Assembly (NCBI RefSeq): GCF_042852765.1
Contig: NZ_AP031414.1
Source of the DNA: Schaedlerella glycyrrhizinilytica_A
Lineage (GTDB): Bacteria; Bacillota; Clostridia; Lachnospirales; Lachnospiraceae
Length of the DNA stretch: 64,000 nucleotides
Strand: one strand, 5' to 3'
The translations under genes and the position numbers were made by a program. Below the pieces are notes generated by a model. It was not told the DNA's origin. It did no database searches and saw nothing but the letters and a program-made list of their open reading frames with translations. Numbering within the stretch: position 1 is the stretch's first letter; every line of letters begins with the position of its first letter. This document shows, piece by piece, positions 33,485 to 42,377 of this stretch.

Positions 33485-36400
33485 TCAAACCTCCAAATCC
33501 TTTTTATGCTCTTTCTGTTTATCTTTCGGCTGCTGCGCCGCCTGTTTCTTGTATTCGTCCAGCTTCTTCAAAATGGACGGTTTTTTCTGCGGCTGTTCCC
33601 GTTTCTCGGCTTTTACCGCTTTTGCAAGGTCGGTAACGGAAATCGCTTCCCCCGCCTTTGCCCGCTGCTCAAAATCCGCGACGGTGGGCGTTTGCGGCGT
33701 ATTATTGATAAGCCCGTCAAAATTGTTGTCGTTCTGCTCTATGGTGTCCTCGACGTGCTTTAAGGGATTATCCCGCTGCGGCTGCTCGGCGGCTATGGCA
33801 TAAGCCTGTGTGCCATTTCCCATAATGAGATACTTCCCGTCCTCCGACGCATGATGAAAACCAAAGCCCGCCGCTTCGATCTGTTCACGGCTCATATCGG
33901 TAATATGAAAATTGCCCCTCGGCGTTCTAACGGTTTCACCCGTCAAAAGGCTGTCGGGGGTCGCTTCCGGCTGCTGCTTTTCAAGCTGCCCGTCCTTGTA
34001 GGAATATCCTTGCGCCGCGATTGCTTCAAGGGTCTTGCCCGTAACGTCGCCATAAATCCGCTTGTCTGCGTCAACCAGCATTTGCAAAGTGTCTTGTACG
34101 GTGTCGGACAAGGCTTGCTGCTGTTCGGGCGGCAGCTTGTCAAATACGGGGGTCTGCTGCTCCTGCAAAAACTCCGGCACTTGCTGAAAACCGATACTGT
34201 CTACATAGTGGGCGGTGTCCTCGTCGTTCTGATGAAGCACAACAATGTCGGAAACGGAAAGGCTATGCCCCTTAAAGTCGGCGGGGTGGTCGATATTAAA
34301 CCTTTCCCAAATGTCGCCCAGCGTCATATCCTTTGTAAGCGGTGCAGTATAGACGAGTTCATAATTTACCCGGTCAATGGTAAGTCCAGCCGCTTGCAGA
34401 CGGTCATAAGGCTCAAAGCGCAAGTCCCTTGTTTCGTCCCCGCGCTTTAACTGATAAATGGAAAAGGTATCGCCCTGCTCCTGCTCGGCTTGCCGCTGCT
34501 GCTGCAACTCGGTAAAATGCCCCTCAATCTCGGTAATGAGTTCCTTTGCGGTGGTCTGTATTGTTTCAAGGGACGCTTTTAACTCGGTCATTTCCTTGCC
34601 GCTGCTCCAACCAGCCACATAGCCGAAAGAGTAATCGGAAGTATCAAGGCCGAAATGCTGGCAAACCGTATAAGCGACGCTTTCCGCTTCTACCTCGCAG
34701 GTATGGCGGTCAACGCGGTTTTGCTGCTCCGGCGGGGCGTTTAAGTCTACGTCGTGCAGCTTCGCATGGGCGATTTCGTGAATGGCGGTCTTTACCGCCT
34801 GTAATTCACTCACGCCCTCTTTGATTGCAATACGCTTGTCGGTCAAACTGAAATACCCATTTGCGCCGTTTGTGATCTGCTCAAATGCAATCGGGACGGG
34901 GGACGCTTTTTCAAGGGCGGCGAAAAAATCCTCGTACTGCTCCACATCGGCAAGCAGCGGTTTAACGGAAAGGTCGGGAAACTCCTTGCCCTCGGTCTGC
35001 GAAATATCAAAGACGGTTATAACCTTAAAGGCGGGGACGGTGATTTCCTTTTCTTCCTTTACCACTTTTCCCTCGCGGTCAAGCATGGGCTTTCTCGTTT
35101 CGGGGTCGATTTTATCAACCAGCTTTTTCACCTTGTAGGGCGCGGGGGCAAAGATTTTAATGCCTTTCTCGCCTTTCTTTACATGGCGGTCAAACTCCTT
35201 TTCCCATTGACGGAAGCCCATTACCAAATTGCCGCCCTGCATAGCAATTAGGATAGTGTTATTCAAACTATAATCATGGAACTTTGACATAGCGGTTAGA
35301 AACTCTTTGTAGCGGTCGCTGTCAAAAATCGCCTGTACGCCCTGTTCCAAACGCGCGGTGATCTCCTTTACCTTTTCGGCGGGCTTTTCGGAAGTAAGGA
35401 TAATGGGGACGACGGGGCGGGGCTGCTGCGGCTCTGCGGCCTGTGCGTCTGCTTGCTGCGTTTCGGCTGCGTCCATATAGGCTTTGTCCTGTTCGCCGCG
35501 CTCCGGCTGCGGGTAACTCATAATGCGGTATTCTTCCGGCACTTCGCGCCCCTCAAACTGCCGTTCCCACTCGTCGCCGCTTTCCACGATATAGCCGTAC
35601 TCGGTAAACGCGCCTTTTTCCTGCGCGGCAGCGTTCCTGCCAAAAGTAGAAAGGTCAATGCCGCCTTTCCATTCTTCGGGCATTTGTACCATGCCGGATT
35701 GATTTAAGTAATAGTCGCCCAAATCGTGGTAGTTATGTACTTCGGGGATATGGACGTAAAAATCCACGTTGTAGGTGAAGTCAATTACCTGTCCAATATT
35801 TGCAAGCCCGTTTTTCTGCTGCAAAGCTGCGTTCAGCTTGCCAACCTCGGCGGGGTCAAGCTGTTCGAGCCGCGCCGCAAGAAAATTGAGTTCGTCCACG
35901 TCGGCGGCGCATACCATTTCATAAGGCAAGGCAATATGTTTCTCCGGGTCGTCGGAATAGCCGCGAATGGAAAAATCCTGCGGGTTGTCGGCGGTAATGC
36001 CGACGTTCCGCATAGCTTCGTGCAACTGCTCCTTTGTGGCGGGCATATCCAACCAATAGCCGCCGGGGTCGCCCGCGTCAAAGCGGCTGCGGTTGCCTAT
36101 CATAATAGAAAACTGTTCGCTCATGTGTTCACGCTCCTTTTCCTGCCCGGTATTTTCGGGGATAGCTGCCGCCTGTTGCTGCTGCGGGGGTTCTTCGCCC
36201 TCTATGGTGTAGTCCGGCATGAGCATACCGTTTACTTTGAAATAGTCGGCGTACTCCTGCGGGATAGGCGGGGAGATTTCCGTAAACAAGCGGTCATACG
36301 CTTTGATACGCCCATTCAGATACTTTTCCATAGCTGCCTTGTCGGTGAAAACCTTTCTATCTTGTCCGGCAATCTTCGCTTGCCCGTTCCTGTTCGGGCT

Positions 36401-36835
36401 GTTGGTATAAACGCCCCATGTGAGAGAATAGGAGTAAGGGACGCTTTGCTGCTTCTCCCTGTCGTAACGGGTGTTTTCGTAAATGTGGTAATTCATCTGA
36501 TATACCCGGTTGCTGCGAATATGGCGGTTATGCTCGGTGGTCTGCCACTCGTTAGCGGTGTGCTGGACGTGCGGCGTTCTCACATATTCAAGTGTTTTAT
36601 CCAGCAAAAGCGTTCTTCCCGCCTGTTCTTCCCATGCGGCGGCGCGTTCTTTAAGGTCGTCAAAAATCGCCTGTTCTGCCGCCGCGCTTTCGCTGCGCAT
36701 GGAAAGTAGCTGCGCAATCGGCAAGGAAGCATAAGGGGCAATCTCCCTGTCCTTTGCTTCAAAATATATCCGGCGTTCTATCCGCATGGTTTCGGCGGCT
36801 TCTAATTTGTCATGGTCGTATGAGGAATACGGCAT
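33485..36835 (-). CDS. multidomain ArdA / ArdC-peptidase / YodL / DUF4316 protein
   Basis: The 1116-residue protein has an N-terminal domain of unknown type (1-200) and an ArdA-like antirestriction domain (about 240-430, starting QFSIMIGNRSRFDAG). An ArdC/DUF1738-like ssDNA-binding region (490-640, NNTILIAMQGG and FRQWEKEF) and an HExxH metallopeptidase segment HEIAH (686-690) follow. A YodL domain (799-890) and a DUF4316-type C-terminus complete it. ArdA mimics DNA and blocks type I restriction; ArdC is also antirestriction. The combination suggests protection of incoming element DNA. It is the last large gene of the leftward operon. Confidence 0.82.
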   Translation of the reverse strand: MPYSSYDHDKLEAAETMRIERRIYFEAKDREIAPYASLPIAQLLSMRSESAAAEQAIFDDLKERAAAWEEQAGRTLLLDKTLEYVRTPHVQHTANEWQTTEHNRHIRSNRVYQMNYHIYENTRYDREKQQSVPYSYSLTWGVYTNSPNRNGQAKIAGQDRKVFTDKAAMEKYLNGRIKAYDRLFTEISPPIPQEYADYFKVNGMLMPDYTIEGEEPPQQQQAAAIPENTGQEKEREHMSEQFSIMIGNRSRFDAGDPGGYWLDMPATKEQLHEAMRNVGITADNPQDFSIRGYSDDPEKHIALPYEMVCAADVDELNFLAARLEQLDPAEVGKLNAALQQKNGLANIGQVIDFTYNVDFYVHIPEVHNYHDLGDYYLNQSGMVQMPEEWKGGIDLSTFGRNAAAQEKGAFTEYGYIVESGDEWERQFEGREVPEEYRIMSYPQPERGEQDKAYMDAAETQQADAQAAEPQQPRPVVPIILTSEKPAEKVKEITARLEQGVQAIFDSDRYKEFLTAMSKFHDYSLNNTILIAMQGGNLVMGFRQWEKEFDRHVKKGEKGIKIFAPAPYKVKKLVDKIDPETRKPMLDREGKVVKEEKEITVPAFKVITVFDISQTEGKEFPDLSVKPLLADVEQYEDFFAALEKASPVPIAFEQITNGANGYFSLTDKRIAIKEGVSELQAVKTAIHEIAHAKLHDVDLNAPPEQQNRVDRHTCEVEAESVAYTVCQHFGLDTSDYSFGYVAGWSSGKEMTELKASLETIQTTAKELITEIEGHFTELQQQRQAEQEQGDTFSIYQLKRGDETRDLRFEPYDRLQAAGLTIDRVNYELVYTAPLTKDMTLGDIWERFNIDHPADFKGHSLSVSDIVVLHQNDEDTAHYVDSIGFQQVPEFLQEQQTPVFDKLPPEQQQALSDTVQDTLQMLVDADKRIYGDVTGKTLEAIAAQGYSYKDGQLEKQQPEATPDSLLTGETVRTPRGNFHITDMSREQIEAAGFGFHHASEDGKYLIMGNGTQAYAIAAEQPQRDNPLKHVEDTIEQNDNNFDGLINNTPQTPTVADFEQRAKAGEAISVTDLAKAVKAEKREQPQKKPSILKKLDEYKKQAAQQPKDKQKEHKKDLEV

Positions 36836-36864
36836 ATTCTTTCATCACGTCCTTTCTCGGTCAT

Positions 36865-36968
36865 ATAAGGGTTTGGGACTATCCCAACAAGCAAAATGCC
36901 CGCGCTCTCTATGGGAAGCGCGGGCATTTCTCGCAAACGGGTACTCGTTTGCTGTGCTTGCTATGTAG
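36865..36968. repeat. second, inverted copy of the oriT-like inner sequence
   Basis: AAGGGTTTGGGA.TATCCCAACAAGC and TCGCAAACGGGTACTCGTTTG plus CTGTGCTTGCTAT are shared with the reverse complement of 31352..31422. Here a 13-bp GC-rich hairpin (AAATGCCCGCGCT/AGCGCGGGCATTT) is inserted between the two blocks and the outer 13-bp repeat is absent. It lies between the Cys-rich VLP gene and the Ard/YodL gene. Confidence 0.75.
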
Positions 36969-37329
36969 TTGTTTTTATCCGTAAACGCCTGTTTCTCTCG
37001 CTTTGGGCTTTCTGTCTGCGGCGTATCTTTGCCGCGCAATCGGGGCAGTATTTCGCCCGGTTGCTGCCCGCCGCAAACGTGCTGCCGCATACCGCGCAAC
37101 GCTTCAAATCGGTTTCCCCGCTGCGGGTGATCTGTTCGCAAAGCTGCCTGTCGGCGGGTAATACCGCTTCGCGGAAATAGCGGCATAGCAGCGAATAGCT
37201 GATACTCTGCACACAAACGCAAGTTTCCCCGTCGTCCAGCAGCAGACAATTCCCGCAATCGTTGTTTGCACAAGCGGCGCGGGTCATTTTCTTTACGGCG
37301 CGGTATTGCTTTTCATCAAGCCTTATCAT
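36961..37329 (-). CDS. cysteine-rich VLP domain protein
   Basis: The 122-residue protein contains CANNDCGNCLLLDDGETCVC and CAVCGSTF...YCPDC, so it probably carries two zinc-binding clusters, and the AVLPADRQLCEQI stretch that names the VLP domain. The C-terminus is basic. Its start overlaps the topB stop by 4 bases. Function is unknown; it is conserved in Tn1549-like elements. Confidence 0.82.
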   Translation of the reverse strand: MIRLDEKQYRAVKKMTRAACANNDCGNCLLLDDGETCVCVQSISYSLLCRYFREAVLPADRQLCEQITRSGETDLKRCAVCGSTFAAGSNRAKYCPDCAAKIRRRQKAQSERNRRLRIKTTT

Positions 37330-39401
37330 TTTCGGTTCTGCTCGACGCGGAAGTTTACATACTTGCCGCCTGTGTCGGCAAGCAGCACAACTCCGTCAAA
37401 GGTCTTTCCCGTCTTGGTCGAGTACATACCTTTGATTTTTACCTTTCCGTCTTTCAAAAGGGCGGCGGCAATCGCCTTTGTGAAAGCCTTTTTGCGCTGC
37501 TCAAAAAAGCGGTCATTCTTCCACATCACAAAGCTGCAAGCCCTGTCGGAGCAGTAAAAGTTTTTCTTGCCCTCGTAAACCGCCGCGCCGCAACGGGGGC
37601 AAGTGCCGATTGCTTCCCGCTGCGGGGTAAACAGCTTCGCTTTATCCTCGGAAATCGCGGAATAGGTCTTGACAAGCCCCGCTGTCATTTCCTCAATCCC
37701 GCGCATGAAGTCGGCGGGGCTGTCGCTGCCCTTTGCAATCCCGGTAAGGCGCGTTTCCCATTCTGCCGTAAGCTGCGGGGACGTAAGGCTGTCGGGCAGA
37801 ATAGCGACAAGGTTATACCCGTCCTTTGTGGGGATTAGCTTTTTGCCCTTGCGCTCGGCAAAGCCCGCGCTAATGAGTTTTTCAATGATACCCGCCCGCG
37901 TCGCGGTGGTGCCTAACCCTTTGCGCTCCGCGTCCTCCGGCGTGTCCTCCTTTCCCGCACTCTCCATAGCCGAAAGTAACGTATCTTCGGTAAATGCCTT
38001 TGGGGGCTGCGTGTAACGTTCGGAGATCTCCGCTGCCGGATTGTCAAAGGTCTGCCCCTCGGCAAGCGGGGGTAAAACCGCTTCCGGCTCTGCGTCCTCG
38101 TCCTGTTCCCCGGACGCGGCGCGGGATAGTCTTTCAATCTCGCGCCAACCCTCGCAAAGCGTCGTCCTGCCCTTTGCGGTAAAGGTATAGCCGCCGCAAG
38201 TGAAAACCGCCGTAACCGCTTCATACTCATAGGGCGCGGCAACGGCGCAAAGCAGTTTTGCGCACACAAGGGTCATTAGCTTTTTCTCACTTTCGGCAAG
38301 GGAAGAAAAGCCCGTTTTCACAAACTCCGCTGTCGGCAAAATGGCGTGATGGTCGGTTACTTTGCTGTTGTCGCAAATCCTCGCAAGGTCGGCTTGCAGC
38401 TTCACGCCCTGCATAAAGGGGAGAGCAGCGCAAAGGCCGGTGATAAGTTCCTTTGTGCTGCCCTCCATATCGGAAGTGATATATTTGCTGTCGGTGCGGG
38501 GATAGGTCAAAAGCCGTTTTTCATAAAGGGCTTGCGCATAGTCAAGGGTCTGTTTCGCCGTAAACCCATACAAACGGTTTGCTTCCCGCTGCAAGGCGGT
38601 GAGGTCAAACAGTTTCGGCGGGGCTGCGGTCTTTTTCTCTTTTTTAAGGGAAGTACAAACGGCCTGCGATTTCTCGCAAGCCGCTTTCATCTGCCGCGCC
38701 GCCGCTTCGTCGTCCTGCCTTTCGGAAAGGGCGGCAACGCCGCCAACGTCCAGCCGGACGACATGATATTTCTCTTTCTTAAAGCTGCTGATTGCATAGT
38801 CGCGGTTTACCAGCATAGCAAGGGTGGGCGTTTGCACTCTGCCGACATTCAATGTTTTATGGTAGAGGATAGAGAAAAGGCGGGTCGCGTTAATGCCAAT
38901 GAGCCAATCGGCCTTTGCTCTGCAAAGCGCGGATTGATAGAGGTTGTCATAGCCGCGCCCGTCTTTGAGATTTGAAAAGCCCTCGCGGATTGCACTTGCT
39001 TCCATGCTGCTAATCCAAAGGCGGGAAAAGGGCTTTTTGCAATTCGCCTGTTCATAGACAAAGCGGAAAATGAGTTCCCCCTCGCGCCCGCTGTCGCAAG
39101 CATTGATAATCTCGGTAACGTCGCTGCGGTGCATAAGGTCTTTGAGAATGGAAAACTGCTGCTCCTTGCCGCTGGCAACAATAAACTGCCACTCCTGCGG
39201 GACAATGGGAAGATCGTCGTACTTCCATTTACGGAATTGTTCATTGTAGGTCGCCGCGTCTGCAAGGCTAATCAAATGCCCGATACACCACGACACAAGG
39301 TAGCCGCCGCCCTCAAAATATCCGCTGCGCTTTTCATTCGCGCCCATAACGGCGGCAATCGCCGCCCCGACGCTCGGTTTTTCTGCAATTACAAGTTTCA
39401 T
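37326..39401 (-). CDS. topB: DNA topoisomerase III of ICE2
   Basis: The 691-residue type IA topoisomerase has the Toprim motifs IAEKPSVG and ACDSGREGELIFR and the active-site tyrosine region LTYPRTDSKYI. A C-terminal zinc finger CPRCGAAVYEGKKNFYCSDRAC is present. Conjugative elements often carry such an enzyme to resolve DNA during transfer or replication. Start and stop overlap both neighbours by 4 bases. Confidence 0.93.
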   Translation of the reverse strand: MKLVIAEKPSVGAAIAAVMGANEKRSGYFEGGGYLVSWCIGHLISLADAATYNEQFRKWKYDDLPIVPQEWQFIVASGKEQQFSILKDLMHRSDVTEIINACDSGREGELIFRFVYEQANCKKPFSRLWISSMEASAIREGFSNLKDGRGYDNLYQSALCRAKADWLIGINATRLFSILYHKTLNVGRVQTPTLAMLVNRDYAISSFKKEKYHVVRLDVGGVAALSERQDDEAAARQMKAACEKSQAVCTSLKKEKKTAAPPKLFDLTALQREANRLYGFTAKQTLDYAQALYEKRLLTYPRTDSKYITSDMEGSTKELITGLCAALPFMQGVKLQADLARICDNSKVTDHHAILPTAEFVKTGFSSLAESEKKLMTLVCAKLLCAVAAPYEYEAVTAVFTCGGYTFTAKGRTTLCEGWREIERLSRAASGEQDEDAEPEAVLPPLAEGQTFDNPAAEISERYTQPPKAFTEDTLLSAMESAGKEDTPEDAERKGLGTTATRAGIIEKLISAGFAERKGKKLIPTKDGYNLVAILPDSLTSPQLTAEWETRLTGIAKGSDSPADFMRGIEEMTAGLVKTYSAISEDKAKLFTPQREAIGTCPRCGAAVYEGKKNFYCSDRACSFVMWKNDRFFEQRKKAFTKAIAAALLKDGKVKIKGMYSTKTGKTFDGVVLLADTGGKYVNFRVEQNRK

Positions 39402-40129
39402 AGATTATCGTCCTCCTGCTCGGTCTGTTCGGTTTCGACTACTTCCGTTTCCTCGTCGTCCTCGTCAAAATCAAGGTCGTCAAGGCTGCTGCTGCCTTTC
39501 GCCGCGTCCTTTTTGGGCTTCAAAATCTTAAAGTAGTAGAACGCGCCGCCGCCCGCTGCGGCAACAAGCAGCACGACAAGCAGAATACCCATGCCGCCGC
39601 CTTTTTCTTCTTCCGGCGGCTGCTCGGTTTCTTCCGGCTCCGGCTCGGCTTCCTTGCCCGCGCACTCGCTCATGTTGACGCTGCAAACGGGACAATCGGT
39701 GTTGACGCTTCCGGCAACGCATTTTTCAGTACAGCTACAAACGGGGGCTTCGGTCTGCCCGTCCTCCATAAGGGCGGTTAAATCCGCTTCGTCCACTTGG
39801 TTAAGGAAATGGACGGTATTTTCCCCGTCCTCGGCGCGGTCAATGATGATGTAAAAATAGTTTCCGTTTTTCGTAACGACGGTAATAAACTGCTTATCGC
39901 CGGACGCTTCGCCCGTTATGTCGTCCACAAGGCTCATGTTGCCCTCCGGCGTTAAGGGCTGCGGCTCATAGCCGCCCGTCGTTTCTTCCGGCTCGGTTTC
40001 GGTTACGGGGGTAGGCGGCTCGTCGCTCACATCACCGCCGCCCGCAAAAGCGGTAACAGAAAAGCCGCCCATGAGTACAAGGGCGGCAAGCAAAGCGGTA
40101 ACGCTGCGGAACAGTTTTTTATGCTTCAT
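39398..40129 (-). CDS. DUF4366 (CD1107 family) membrane protein
   Basis: The 243-residue protein has a signal peptide (MKHKKLFRSVTALLAALVLM), an acidic Pro/Thr/Glu-rich extracellular part with a Cys cluster (CSCTEKC and CPVCSVNMSEC), one C-terminal membrane helix (GGGMGILLVVLLVAAAGG) and an acidic tail. AGGAGG precedes the ATG at 40129. It is a conserved surface component of the Tn1549-type transfer machine. Confidence 0.85.
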   Translation of the reverse strand: MKHKKLFRSVTALLAALVLMGGFSVTAFAGGGDVSDEPPTPVTETEPEETTGGYEPQPLTPEGNMSLVDDITGEASGDKQFITVVTKNGNYFYIIIDRAEDGENTVHFLNQVDEADLTALMEDGQTEAPVCSCTEKCVAGSVNTDCPVCSVNMSECAGKEAEPEPEETEQPPEEEKGGGMGILLVVLLVAAAGGGAFYYFKILKPKKDAAKGSSSLDDLDFDEDDEETEVVETEQTEQEDDNL

Positions 40130-40385
40130 CTTCGGTTTCCTCCTGTTCGTCGGTGTAGTCTGCGTCCGGCTGTGGCAAGGCAATTTCGCCGCTGGCGTAA
40201 GCGGAGAGGAACGCGGCAAGCTGCGCCCCGTCAAGGTGTACCGCTTTCACCATTTGAACGATCTGCGCGTTTTCTTCCTCGATTTTCTGCGCTTCAAGGT
40301 CTTTCAGCCTTTTTTGGTATTCAAGGATTTTCGCCCTCGTTTTCTCAATATCCCTTTCGATACGGTCAAGTTTCGTGTTTGCCAT
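40119..40385 (-). CDS. DUF4315 family protein
   Basis: The 88-residue protein starts MANTKLDRIERDIEKTRAKI with a predicted coiled coil over about residues 4-40, then a hydrophobic helix and an acidic tail. Its end overlaps the DUF4366 start by 11 bases. It is part of the standard transfer operon, with no known activity. Confidence 0.82.
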   Translation of the reverse strand: MANTKLDRIERDIEKTRAKILEYQKRLKDLEAQKIEEENAQIVQMVKAVHLDGAQLAAFLSAYASGEIALPQPDADYTDEQEETEDEA

Positions 40386-40406
40386 AGAAATAAACTCCTT
40401 TCAAAG

Positions 40407-42377
40407 TCAGTTGTAATGTAGCCGCCCATAGGCGTAAAAATGGGATTGCCAATAGCTTGTATCAAGTTTTGCGTATTGTATCGGGTCGCCACAATGCAGC
40501 ATGACGGGGCTTCCGTCCCCGTCCTCGCCAACGTAGATACCCACATGAGATACCCCCGGCGTGTCGTATGTACCCGTAAAGAAAACCAAATCCCCCGGCT
40601 GCGGGTTGGAAACGCGGGTTGAAATGTTGTAAAGCCCTTGCGCCCCAAGTCTGCCCGTATTGTATAGGCCGCTGTTCGTCAATACATAACTCACAAAGCC
40701 GCTGCAATCAAAAGAGGTTTCCGGGGTGCTGCCGCCCCACACATAGGGAAAGCCGACGTATTTATCCGCTTCCTCTATGAGCCGCGCAAACTGTTCATCG
40801 GAATTAAGCAGCGCGGCGGGTACTTCATAATCGGCGGGCGGGTTTTCATAGTATTTAGACACATAGCCGGACGACGGGAACAAATCGGGGCGGTTTCCCA
40901 GCGACGACATATACATAGCGTACATGGATAGCTGTTCCTCGCCCATGATGTAGACGGGGACATGGGAAAGGTTGAAGTTTTCCAAATCCACATGGAGAAT
41001 GTAATAGTTGTAGGGTACTTCAACCTCATATTCGTTGCCCTCGCTGTCCGTCCTCGTTTCGGTGCGGTATCGTACCTGTACTTCTTCCTCAACGGTCAAG
41101 ATATACTGTTTCTCAAAGAGCATTTCAAGGGTGCTTTGCGCTTCATCAAGGGTAAACACGCCCTCATGCAGCGCGGAAAGGATAGAGATTAGCACATAGG
41201 GGTCATGCTCGATCTCGTCCGCGTTCACCCGGTATTCGTCATAGCCGGGGTATTCGCGCTCGATATTATTCAGCATATCTTGTAACTCGGCTTCCATAGC
41301 GGCATACGCGCTTTCCGCGCCTGTAATATCCGCGTCCTCGGAAAGATAGGACGACGCAATTAAGCCGCTGCCGCTGTTGCCGCCAAAGAGGGAGCAAGAG
41401 GACAAGCCGCCGAAAAGCAGAAGCACGATAAAGGCAATCCCGCCCACAAGCAAGCAGCCTTTCCAGTGCCGGACGACAAAGAACGTCGCCCGTTTGGTTT
41501 CCTGCGCGGTTTTCTTCGCCGCCTTTGCGGTGGCTTCGGCGGTCTTTTTCACTTTGCCGCCCGCTTTCAGCGTCTTTGCATACTGCTTTTTAATGCGCTG
41601 CTTCTGCCAAAAACGGGAAATCGGGTTTGAGTGCGCAAGGGCGGGGTTATCGTGCAGCGCCTTTTGATAGAGGAAATCGGCGTTTGCCTTTACCGCCTTT
41701 CTCTCGGCTGCCGCCGCTGCCCGGTAGGGTTTCAGCTTGTGGCTGCGTATGCCGCGCTTTACCGTCCGCGCCGCCATACCGCCCGCTTTCTCGCCCGCAA
41801 GTTCTACCCTGTGCCCGCTTTCCACACCGACATTTTCTTTCTCAACCTCGTAGATTTTCCCATGTACGGTGCTGTTCAACTCCTGCGCCGGACGGGACAA
41901 GGGGTTATGCCGCAACTTGCCGTTTGGGGGCTTATCCGTCTTTTCAAAGGAAAGGCGCGTCTTTGCCTTGCCTTTCGCTTCGTCAAAAACGCGCTCTTTC
42001 TTGATTTTGGTCTGCTTGGGGATAGCCGCCCGCGCTGCGTCTAAACGGTCTGCCGCTTTCTCGGATTTACGGATAGATTTCTGCAATTCCGGCGTTGCCC
42101 GTTCCGCTTCGGAAAACTGCAAGCGGGAAGTATGGGTTTTTAGCTGCGCCGCGTCAAGGGCTTTTTTCCCTGCGCCCTTTGCCGCTTGCCGTTCAACCTC
42201 TGCGCCGATACGGTCAACAGCCTTTTCTGCCGCTGCGGTAGGGGCTTGGGAATAGTTTTCCTCCTGCGGCCTTTCGCTGATACTCGTTGTTTCGCCCGTC
42301 GTGAGGTTTTCCGCAACCGCCCCGTCGCGGGTCATTTTCTGCGTTACCTTGTCGGGGGCTTTCCATTCCTTGCTCAA
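40407..42377 (-). CDS. C40 (NlpC/P60) peptidase of the transfer apparatus (CD1108 family)
   Basis: The 656-residue protein has a long basic cytoplasmic N-terminus (1-300), one membrane helix (about 308-328) and an extracellular part. The C-terminal NlpC/P60 domain contains the catalytic Cys in FDCSGFVSYV and His in VSHVGIYVG. It would cut peptidoglycan to let the conjugation channel pass. The start overlaps the methylase stop (ATGA). Confidence 0.9.
   Translation of the reverse strand: MSKEWKAPDKVTQKMTRDGAVAENLTTGETTSISERPQEENYSQAPTAAAEKAVDRIGAEVERQAAKGAGKKALDAAQLKTHTSRLQFSEAERATPELQKSIRKSEKAADRLDAARAAIPKQTKIKKERVFDEAKGKAKTRLSFEKTDKPPNGKLRHNPLSRPAQELNSTVHGKIYEVEKENVGVESGHRVELAGEKAGGMAARTVKRGIRSHKLKPYRAAAAAERKAVKANADFLYQKALHDNPALAHSNPISRFWQKQRIKKQYAKTLKAGGKVKKTAEATAKAAKKTAQETKRATFFVVRHWKGCLLVGGIAFIVLLLFGGLSSCSLFGGNSGSGLIASSYLSEDADITGAESAYAAMEAELQDMLNNIEREYPGYDEYRVNADEIEHDPYVLISILSALHEGVFTLDEAQSTLEMLFEKQYILTVEEEVQVRYRTETRTDSEGNEYEVEVPYNYYILHVDLENFNLSHVPVYIMGEEQLSMYAMYMSSLGNRPDLFPSSGYVSKYYENPPADYEVPAALLNSDEQFARLIEEADKYVGFPYVWGGSTPETSFDCSGFVSYVLTNSGLYNTGRLGAQGLYNISTRVSNPQPGDLVFFTGTYDTPGVSHVGIYVGEDGDGSPVMLHCGDPIQYAKLDTSYWQSHFYAYGRLHYN

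Noticed and set aside
35726..36709. A 327-codon frame on the plus strand
   Set aside because: Antisense to the Ard/YodL gene, with no recognisable domain; caused by the codon bias of the GC-rich gene.
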